13,011 nt of DNA from an uncultured Treponema sp. (GTDB lineage: Bacteria; Spirochaetota; Spirochaetia; Treponematales; Treponemataceae), in assembly GCA_905372235.1 (NCBI GenBank), contig CAJPOF010000061.1, positions 1 through 13,011 on the forward strand. Direction: 5' to 3'. Every line of letters starts with the position of its first letter. Position 1 is the stretch's first letter. This document shows, piece by piece, positions 7,832 to 13,011 of this stretch. Both the position numbers and the translations under genes were made by a program. The notes under the pieces were generated by a model, which was not told the origin of the DNA, made no database searches, and worked only from the letters and a program-made list of their open reading frames with translations.

Positions 7832-8629
7832 CTATTCAATCTTATACTGCAAAAGTAAAATCCGTAGAGCCTCTTTGTTTGTTACCCCAAAAAGACGGCA
7901 GGCGGATGCCATGTCCTTTTTGACCACGGAAGTGCTTACATTGTGTTCTGCGGCAAGGTCTTCGTATGTTTTTCCGCCATTCACCGTTCCTTGAATAAAA
8001 AACTTTTGACGTTCCGAAACGCCGTAGTCGGACAAACGCAACACCGAACCTTTTGGCGGAAGCGCAATTTTAAGCGAGATGACTTCGGAAGCGGGCAAAA
8101 GAAATGACAGCTTCGATTCAAGTTTTTTATAAAGACAGGCAATCAATCCGAAATGAAAAAGAGTGAGCGCAATCTCGAACAAGAACATTTTTATATTGAA
8201 CGAAAAATACAATAGAACTGTAATAAGAGTCCAATACAAAACTAGAACTACGATTTTTTCTTTATGCCGGCTTTTAAAATCTCCGTTTACAAAGACAAAA
8301 ACACATCCTGCAGTAAAAAGAAGAGTACCGATACCGACAAAGCCCATATGAACGGTAACGCCGCCTTCGATAAAAAACAACAGATATGAAATTATTTTAT
8401 TGTCCGGTTTTATAAACAGAAAAACGCACAGACAGGCGGAAACAGCGTTTATGACAATATCAATCCACCGTACAACCGGCATAAAACCTACGAACGGAAC
8501 TTGAGCGGTAATATTCAGTGCAATCGCAATGCACAACACCAAGAAACCCGACGCATACATAATACGGTTGACGGAAAAAAAGTCTCTCATAACAAAAGCA
8601 ATATAACAAAAAAGACCAATAAGATACAA
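7832..8629 (-). CDS. Membrane-embedded LuxR-type transcriptional regulator
   Basis: The 265-residue product appears to combine a membrane sensor with a DNA-binding tail. Hydrophobic spans lie at about 24-41, 54-72, 79-95, 96-114, 126-143 and 147-166. A linker with many small hydrophobic residues leads to a LuxR/GerE-like helix-turn-helix at ~202-260: YGVSERQKFFIQGTVNGGKTYEDLA..VSTSVVKKDM..ACRLFGVTNKEAL, matching the family's SxRExEVL...GxSxxEIAxxLxxSxxTVKxHxxxxxxKLGVxNR pattern. The DNA-binding domain would be on the cytoplasmic face. The start is uncertain: 8629 is a TTG without a Shine-Dalgarno, and ATGs at 8590 and 8560 also lack one. An ATG at 8645 is in another frame and would join if a run of six T on the coding strand (8608-8613) were five. 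A 231-base mobile element is inserted 20 bases upstream, so promoter and start may be disturbed. The gene is convergent to the core operon. Ligand unknown. Confidence 0.8.
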   Translation of the reverse strand: MYLIGLFCYIAFVMRDFFSVNRIMYASGFLVLCIAIALNITAQVPFVGFMPVVRWIDIVINAVSACLCVFLFIKPDNKIISYLLFFIEGGVTVHMGFVGIGTLLFTAGCVFVFVNGDFKSRHKEKIVVLVLYWTLITVLLYFSFNIKMFLFEIALTLFHFGLIACLYKKLESKLSFLLPASEVISLKIALPPKGSVLRLSDYGVSERQKFFIQGTVNGGKTYEDLAAEHNVSTSVVKKDMASACRLFGVTNKEALRILLLQYKIE

Positions 8630-8638
8630 TAGGAAAAG

Positions 8639-8648
8639 TAACCATGGT
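8639..8648. repeat. Left target-site duplication, TAACCATGGT
   Basis: The ten bases TAACCATGGT here are repeated exactly at 8880-8889, and the two copies abut the two ends of the inverted-repeat-bounded segment 8649-8879. The preceding G (8638) also matches, so an 11-base match is visible; the eleventh base coincides with the last base of the element. The core ACCATGGT is palindromic. Confidence 0.75.
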
Positions 8649-8879
8649 CAGAGCTTACGAATGAGAATCTATATTCCACCGGAAAATGACCGTTACTGTA
8701 AAAATTGGCTGCACTCCCGGCAGCAGCCCTGCCGTTCATCGTGGATGACCGCAATTGGAATCGGACTGCGCAAAATTTCTTCGAAAGTTTTCTTGCCATC
8801 GGTAAGAGCGGCTCGGCGGCATTGCCGCTGCCTCGCGTTCCGCCTTTTTTATGTATACATTTTTCATGCGTAAGACCTG
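8649..8879. mobile_element. 231-base MITE-like non-autonomous element with terminal inverted repeats
   Basis: The left end reads CAGAGCTTACGAATGAGAA and the reverse complement of the right end reads CAGGTCTTACGCATGAAAA: 15 of 19 bases agree, and the match continues for several bases after one single-base gap. The segment is flanked by perfect 10-base direct repeats. It contains no plausible coding frame; frames crossing it are low-complexity and have no start signals. The interior is more G+C-rich and structured than its surroundings, with stems such as GGCTGC/GCAGCC near 8708-8731, CGGCAG/CTGCCG near 8720-8736, and a 7-bp hairpin at 8814-8830. GGCGG (8815-8819) can alternatively pair with CCGCC (8840-8844) before TTTTTT (8845-8850), a terminator-like arrangement. 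A MITE mobilised in trans by a DDE transposase is the best explanation; no transposase gene is in the window. The family of the mobilising element is unknown. Confidence 0.72.
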
Positions 8880-8889
8880 TAACCATGGT
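8880..8889. repeat. Right target-site duplication, TAACCATGGT
   Basis: This is the second exact copy of the ten bases at 8639-8648, directly after the right inverted repeat. It is also the beginning of the first unit of a 20-base tandem repeat, so the element seems to have landed in that array. Confidence 0.75.
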
Positions 8890-8919
8890 TCTTTTTAAGT
8901 AACTTTGGTTCTTTTTCTA
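8880..8919. repeat. Two tandem 20-base units, candidate operator upstream of the LuxR-type gene
   Basis: TAACCATGGTTCTTTTTAAG (8880-8899) is followed by TAACTTTGGTTCTTTTTCTA (8900-8919); the first 17 positions differ only at two. The first unit contains the perfect palindrome AACCATGGTT and the second the related AACTTTGGTT. A 20-base period places the two on roughly the same DNA face. The array lies upstream of the minus-strand regulator gene, so it could be a binding site for that regulator. The link is inference; simple tandem duplication is the alternative. Confidence 0.5.
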
Positions 8920-8957
8920 AGCATAACCCCGTTTTTAATAGATAAAATGTAAAAAAT

Positions 8958-9716
8958 ATGGTAGTTATTCTATCTAATAGTGGGAAATTCAGGAGGCTGA
9001 AGACCAGTTTTTGCCGCCGTTCGCCCGTTTTGTGGAAGTTTTTTATAGGCAAGAGACCTAAACGATGTTTTGAAAACAGGATAGGTTTTAGAAAAGGAAA
9101 GAAACTTTTGTCCGAAAAACTGCAAGCACCCACCGACAGGTATCTAAGAAAACTGGTAAAAATCCCCACGCCTGAATTCTATGTTTTTTACAACGGCAAG
9201 GAAGACTACCCGGAGACTACGACCCTAAGATTGTCCGATGCGTTTATCACAAAATCCGCTCCCGCTCCGCTTGAACTTACGGTGCAGGTGCTGAACATCA
9301 ACACGGACAAGGCGAACAAAATCCTGGCGGTGTGCAAACCGCTGGAAGAATACAGCCTTTTTGTTGAGGAAGTGAGAAAGCAGACACAACTCGACGGCGA
9401 GAACGGTTTTACAAAAGCGGTAAAGATATGCATAGAAAAGGGAGTCCTAAAAGATTACTTACAAAGAAAATCGCGGGAGGTGATCAATATGTTGTTGGCA
9501 GAATACGATTATGACACGGACATAGCGGTGCAGCGAGCCGAAGAAAGACGAATAGCTTTGGCAGAAGGAATCGAGCAAGGAATTGAGCAAGGCTTTTCCG
9601 ACGGCTCGCACCAAGCAAAACTTGAAACGGCACGCATCCTGAAACGATTGGGCGATTCCGTACAAAAAATAATGCAGGCAACGGGACTTACCGGAGAGGA
9701 ACTTGAAAATCTGTAA
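8958..9716 (+). CDS. Rpn-family (PD-(D/E)XK) protein, N-terminally truncated
   Basis: Rpn proteins (formerly 'putative transposase', PDDEXK) are nucleases of ~300 residues that promote recombination or act in phage defence. Family-like sequence starts only around codon 53-57: LQAPTDRYLRKLVKIPTPEFYVFYNG, then TTLRLSDAFI, VLNINTDKANKILAVCKPLEEYSLFVEEVR, KAVKICIEKGVLKDYLQRKSREVINMLLAEYD, and a C-terminal tail with EGIEQGIEQG. The N-terminal ~110 residues that carry the catalytic D...(D/E)xK are missing and not found in other frames upstream. The first ~50 codons are basic and unlike the family. ATG 8958 has no Shine-Dalgarno; AGGAGG at 8991-8996 has no ATG behind it, and TTG 9108, after AAGGAAAG, would start right at the homology. 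The frame is otherwise intact. Most likely a remnant; a functional stand-alone C-terminal fragment is possible. Confidence 0.65.
   Translation: MVVILSNSGKFRRLKTSFCRRSPVLWKFFIGKRPKRCFENRIGFRKGKKLLSEKLQAPTDRYLRKLVKIPTPEFYVFYNGKEDYPETTTLRLSDAFITKSAPAPLELTVQVLNINTDKANKILAVCKPLEEYSLFVEEVRKQTQLDGENGFTKAVKICIEKGVLKDYLQRKSREVINMLLAEYDYDTDIAVQRAEERRIALAEGIEQGIEQGFSDGSHQAKLETARILKRLGDSVQKIMQATGLTGEELENL
8994..9019 (+). repeat. Copy 1 of a ~26-base imperfect direct repeat
   Basis: This segment reads AGGCTG-AAGACCAGTTTTT-GCCGCCG and matches 9794-9819 (AGGCTGTAAGACCAGTTTTT-CCGCCG) apart from one missing T and one G/C difference. It lies just upstream of the surviving Rpn homology, and the other copy is just downstream of the gene, 800 bases away. 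The function is unknown. Confidence 0.6.
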
Positions 9717-9754
9717 GCCGGATGTTCCGTCAGATTCTTGCTAGATTGATTATA

Positions 9755-9778
9755 CAAGTTTTCCTTATGGAAAACTTG
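9755..9778. other. Perfect 10-bp hairpin between the Rpn remnant and the lipoprotein gene
   Basis: CAAGTTTTCC (9755-9764) is the exact reverse complement of GGAAAACTTG (9769-9778), with a TTAT loop. No T tract follows on either strand, so a classical intrinsic terminator is unlikely, though the strand-symmetric stem could still stop or stabilise transcripts. It lies 39 bases after the Rpn stop and 76 bases before the lipoprotein ATG. Confidence 0.6.
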
Positions 9779-9793
9779 GGGCGAAAAAACAAA

Positions 9794-9819
9794 AGGCTGT
9801 AAGACCAGTTTTTCCGCCG
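9794..9819 (+). repeat. Copy 2 of the ~26-base imperfect direct repeat
   Basis: Same sequence family as 8994-9019, in the same orientation, located between the hairpin and the lipoprotein's ribosome-binding site. Homology between the copies ends immediately outside the 26 bases. Confidence 0.6.
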
Positions 9820-9853
9820 CCCCCATTCCCCTAAGAAGAGAGGTTTATTTTAT

Positions 9854-12800
9854 ATGAAACACTTTAGAATACATGACAAAAAAAAGATTGCGGCTCTTTT
9901 AATCACAGGGGCGGTGCTATTGCTTTCATCGTGCAAGCAAGATTCTGATACCCCGAAAGATTTTTTTAGTTACTGGTCAAGCGAGGCGTTTGTTACCGAG
10001 CACAGCATAAACTCTGCGCACAGGGCTGACACCGCCGGCATACAATGCGCGGATTCTTCAAGCGAAGCGGTTGTCATGCTTAAAGTCTATAATCCAAAAA
10101 GTTTTCAGCTTGCTTTGCCTACCGCCCACGAGCCTTTGGGAATTGTCGAATTTAAGGCTCTTTCCGTGCAGCCTGTGGCAGGAACGGATTATACGCTTAG
10201 TCAGCTTGATCCGGAGATCCTTAAACTCACCTACTCGAAAAGTTTTTTACAAAAGTACGAGCAGGGAAAAGGAAATTTAAGTCCTGTAATTACGATAAAA
10301 GCCAAGGACGGAAGGGTGTTCAGTCAGACTTACACATTTACCCTGAAATCGAACTCACCGCCGCCAAAACCAGAGGTTATTCTTGCAAGAACGAACGAAT
10401 CAACATCGCATTATGTTGTCTGCCTAAAATTCGATTCCGCCGAAATGACAAGAACGGTAACAACCGGCTCGGGTTCTGTACCGATACACAAGGACATTGC
10501 AAGCATCACAATAAACGGCTCAACCTATTCTCTTTCATACAAAGAAGACAACAATGGTTTTCAAAAACCTTCCGAAACGTTTCCGACGGGTTCGTTCATC
10601 GAACAGGGGAATGTAGTGCAATTAAACGCATCTTACCCGGCAGTACCGTCCGGCGGCTGGGTATTGTATTTAAAAACCGATGTAGATGTAGAAAGCATCC
10701 ACTCGAAAAAATTGTACACCATAACTTTGCATGACAAGGAAGGCGTTGTTTCCGACGGTATTACAGCGGAGCTAAAAGAGAAATTTAAAGTTCAATTTGA
10801 TGCGAAAAACGGAACTCCAGTTCCCAATCCTCAATACATAGAAAACGGCGGAAAGGTAGAAGAGCCATCGGTATCTTACACGGGATTCAACCTTGTCGGC
10901 TGGTATACAGAGGATTCGTATACGAATAAATGGGATTTTTCCAACAACACCGTGACAAGCAATATAACCCTCTATGCACAATGGACAGCCTCAGACAATA
11001 CGCAGTACAAAGTAAAACACTATAAGCAAAATATTGGCGATGATGGTTATCCTGCGACTCCTAGTCATACGGATAATTTACAAGGTACAACAGGCGCGGA
11101 TGCTACTGTAACGCTCAAAAACTATCCCGGATTTGAAGCGGGAGAATATACGCCTGCATCGATAGCTCCGGACGGCTCGACGGTGGTAGAGGTTCGTTAC
11201 AAAAGAAAGACATACACCGTAGAATTTGGTGTGAACGGTTCAAACGGCAGTATTTCTGTAACGTCTGTTACGGGAGGCGTTGCAGGCGGAAGCCCTCTTA
11301 CGGTAAAGTACGAAGGAACTGTAGCCTTTAGGGCAACACCTGCAGATGAAAACTCCTACAAGGTCGGGGACTGGACTTGTACACCTTCGGAAGGCTTTTC
11401 GGTAGCAAGCGGACAGAAAACAGCTTCGCTTACAGTAACGAAGGATGCAAGTGTAAAAGTGAGCTTTGTTCCTCTTAGTAATTTAAGCTTGACCAAGCTT
11501 GAAATACACGGAACGGACGCTTCGGGCGGTTCTGTTACCCTGCCTTATACCAAAAGCCAGGTTACAAAAGGTAATATAAGCCTTGAGTTTAGCGGACATT
11601 CGGGAGTTCCGTTTAACGTAACGCCGTCATTGCCGCTTAACTTGACGCCCGGAACAACTACAAGCATTACCATAAATGTTGCGGCAAGTCCGGGAAATTA
11701 TGCTGCATGGTCAAAAACGGTAAGTATAACCCGCAAGAAAAACAGTGTCGCAAACTTAAAGAGTTTCAAGCTTAATGGAGAAACCAAGACCGCTCCTTTT
11801 GCAAGCGAATACACTGTAGCTTCCGACAAGGCGAAAGTAACTGACTTTGGTTTTGATTCCGATAGCGAGGGGGCAACGGCAAGCGTAACACCTTCCGGAA
11901 GCGTAACTATTCCTGCAGAATCAGAAGAAACTTTTACAATCAAGGTAGAAGCTCAGGACGGTACTACCAATAACATAAGATTTACCGTAAAACGCCAAAA
12001 GTATACCGTGAGGTTCAGCGTAGTCGGCGGAACGGGAGGCTCACTGAAAGGCACATACAACGGCACCACCGAAACAACAAGTGGAATGCAGACCATTCAC
12101 GTTTGGGAGGGCGGCAGCGTAGAGTTTACCGCACTGCCGGATACGGCAAATGGTTGGGAAGTTCAAAGCTGGATGGTTGATAGCGCCCCAGTACCCAGTC
12201 ATACGAGTGAAACCTATACCCTTTCCAACGTAACCCAACCGAAAACCGTAACGGTAATATTTAAGAAAAAGACCCACACCGTAAATTTCAGCGTTGTAGG
12301 CGGACACGGAAAGATTAAAGCCGGTTCAGGCAATATAACAAATAGCGGCTCTGTTCAAGTTACACACGGAGATTCCGTAACCTTTACCGCACAGCCTGAT
12401 AACGGTTGGGAAGTTGAAAAATGGACACTTGACAATTCTTCTGTAAACGGAACAAACACAACCTATACCCTTTCCGGTATAGACGGTAATAAAAACGTGA
12501 AGGTCACGTTTAAAGGGGGTGTCTTCAATTTCCAAGGCGGCGCAGATGCATGGAAACGTCTGAAAGAAGAGGCGGCAAAAGAGAAAGGCTCGCACACCGT
12601 CGTTATCAACGGAGAAATAAAAGCGACCGGCGGCGACAATGCGGGCGAAATTACGCTCGGCAGAAACCTTACGATAAAGGGCGGCTCTTCCGCAGTTTTG
12701 AATGCAAACGGCATAACGCGTATCTTTAAGGTGGAAAACGGCAAAACACTCATTCTTGAAGACATAACGCTTCAAAACGCCCAAGTAGGTTCAACTAATG

Positions 12801-13011
12801 AAGGCGGCGGCGTATACATCGACGATGGAGGCACGCTCATTATGCAAGGCTCAAGCACTATCACTAACTGCAAGGCTGGTAAGGGCGGCGGCGTATACGT
12901 AAAGGGTACATTCAAGATGGAAGGCAGTGCTTTAGTTACGGCGGAGTCAAACACAGACAACGAGGTCTATTTGGAAAGCGGCAAAACCGTTACCGTAACC
13001 GGCGCATTGAC
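9854..13011 (+). CDS. Large surface lipoprotein with InlB-type repeats and beta-helix (3' end outside window)
   Basis: The frame is open from ATG 9854 to the window end (1052 codons, no stop). GAGAGG at 9838-9843 lies ten bases upstream. Residues 1-27 are a lipoprotein signal with lipobox LSSC (Cys27), so the mature protein is lipid-anchored, probably at the outer membrane surface. Order of parts: Ig-like N-terminal region (~40-300) with a PPPKP linker; Listeria-Bacteroides (InlB B) repeat ~310-377 ending TLYAQW; MucBP-like VKHYKQN segment ~384-452; divergent InlB-type repeats ~453-538, 717-802 and 808-885 (YTVxFxVxGxxGxI... VxxWxxD... VxVxF); two cadherin-like beta-sandwich segments ~542-630 and 631-715 (LKSFKLNG...); then a Gly-rich beta-helix from ~900 with repeated GGGVY and LTIKGGS-type rungs, as in adhesins and autotransporter passengers. 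Likely an adhesin or surface-interaction protein; ligand unknown. Modular repeats suggest domain duplication. Confidence 0.88.
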   Translation, partial: MKHFRIHDKKKIAALLITGAVLLLSSCKQDSDTPKDFFSYWSSEAFVTEHSINSAHRADTAGIQCADSSSEAVVMLKVYNPKSFQLALPTAHEPLGIVEFKALSVQPVAGTDYTLSQLDPEILKLTYSKSFLQKYEQGKGNLSPVITIKAKDGRVFSQTYTFTLKSNSPPPKPEVILARTNESTSHYVVCLKFDSAEMTRTVTTGSGSVPIHKDIASITINGSTYSLSYKEDNNGFQKPSETFPTGSFIEQGNVVQLNASYPAVPSGGWVLYLKTDVDVESIHSKKLYTITLHDKEGVVSDGITAELKEKFKVQFDAKNGTPVPNPQYIENGGKVEEPSVSYTGFNLVGWYTEDSYTNKWDFSNNTVTSNITLYAQWTASDNTQYKVKHYKQNIGDDGYPATPSHTDNLQGTTGADATVTLKNYPGFEAGEYTPASIAPDGSTVVEVRYKRKTYTVEFGVNGSNGSISVTSVTGGVAGGSPLTVKYEGTVAFRATPADENSYKVGDWTCTPSEGFSVASGQKTASLTVTKDASVKVSFVPLSNLSLTKLEIHGTDASGGSVTLPYTKSQVTKGNISLEFSGHSGVPFNVTPSLPLNLTPGTTTSITINVAASPGNYAAWSKTVSITRKKNSVANLKSFKLNGETKTAPFASEYTVASDKAKVTDFGFDSDSEGATASVTPSGSVTIPAESEETFTIKVEAQDGTTNNIRFTVKRQKYTVRFSVVGGTGGSLKGTYNGTTETTSGMQTIHVWEGGSVEFTALPDTANGWEVQSWMVDSAPVPSHTSETYTLSNVTQPKTVTVIFKKKTHTVNFSVVGGHGKIKAGSGNITNSGSVQVTHGDSVTFTAQPDNGWEVEKWTLDNSSVNGTNTTYTLSGIDGNKNVKVTFKGGVFNFQGGADAWKRLKEEAAKEKGSHTVVINGEIKATGGDNAGEITLGRNLTIKGGSSAVLNANGITRIFKVENGKTLILEDITLQNAQVGSTNEGGGVYIDDGGTLIMQGSSTITNCKAGKGGGVYVKGTFKMEGSALVTAESNTDNEVYLESGKTVTVTGAL
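12002..12508 (+). repeat. Adjacent intragenic InlB-type repeats recognisable at DNA level
   Basis: The units 12002-12262 and 12275-12508 encode consecutive YTVRFSVVGG/HTVNFSVVGG repeats. Their DNA shares blocks such as TTCAGCGT(A/T)GT, TTTACCGCAC, GGTTGGGAAGTT and ACCTATACCCTTTCC at corresponding positions. This conservation at the nucleotide level points to a fairly recent internal duplication and a possible site for repeat-number change by recombination. Confidence 0.65.

Noticed and set aside
8587..8902. Open frames crossing the 231-base element on both strands (minus 8587-8886; plus 8661-8873 and 8705-8902)
   Set aside because: Their products are low-complexity, lack ribosome-binding sites and run straight across the inverted-repeat ends and the target duplication, so they are incidental.
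8638..8919. Reading the TAACCATGGT copies and 20-base units as a short CRISPR array
   Set aside because: Units are directly tandem without spacers, only two and a part, and no cas genes are present.
8870..9807. The 8-mer GTAAGACC is shared by the right end of the MITE (8870-8877) and the 9794 repeat
   Set aside because: The match does not extend beyond eight bases and the 8994 copy lacks the T, so it does not show that the repeat is a MITE end.
12041..12960. Minus-strand open frames within the lipoprotein gene
   Set aside because: They arise opposite a continuous, domain-rich plus frame of 1052 codons and show no domains or start signals.

Overview
The window looks like a stretch of a Treponema (spirochaete) chromosome of medium G+C. 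Support comes from a tight cheW / DegT-like / nadK / recN gene string (an order I recall, unchecked, from treponemes), the lipoprotein and LysM proteins of a double-membrane cell, and a membrane-anchored LuxR-type regulator followed by accessory DNA. No rRNA or tRNA is present, so the genus is an inference.

Bases 1-7624, all on the + strand, are a compact core region. The 3' end of a comF-like phosphoribosyltransferase gene is followed, after a 137-base gap that may hold a promoter, by a likely operon: cheW (chemotaxis coupling), a DegT/DnrJ/EryC1/StrS-fold protein that has lost the PLP-binding lysine, nadK, recN, an all-helical protein of unknown function, a YfbR-like HD phosphohydrolase, and an exported protein with two LysM domains and a degenerate M23 (LytM) domain. 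Gaps are 2, 23, -8, 23, 3 and 53 bases. Three of these proteins appear tied to nucleotides or DNA repair (NadK, RecN, HD protein), two to motility or the envelope (CheW, LysM protein), and two have no clear role.

Bases 7625-9853 are accessory DNA. Two weak terminator-like hairpins separate the core from a convergent gene for a multi-span membrane protein with a C-terminal LuxR-type helix-turn-helix. Directly upstream of that gene is the most informative structure in the window: a G+C-richer 231-base segment (8649-8879) with matching imperfect terminal inverted repeats, flanked by perfect 10-base direct repeats (TAACCATGGT). It looks like a miniature non-autonomous transposable element (MITE) with its target-site duplication. 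It lies in a short 20-base tandem repeat array with an AACCATGGTT palindrome, which could be an operator of the regulator. Next come an N-terminally truncated Rpn-family (PD-(D/E)XK, formerly 'transposase_31') gene that kept its C-terminal region, two copies of a ~26-base direct repeat bracketing it, and a perfect 10-bp hairpin.

Bases 9854-13011 are the first 1052 codons of a large surface lipoprotein: lipobox, InlB/Listeria-Bacteroides repeat, MucBP-like segment, three divergent InlB-type repeats, two cadherin-like beta-sandwich segments and the start of a glycine-rich beta-helix. The gene runs off the window. I found no CRISPR array, RNA gene or complete defence system. The candidates for something undescribed are the MITE, the interrupted operator array, the lysine-less DegT protein and the stand-alone Rpn C-terminal fragment.
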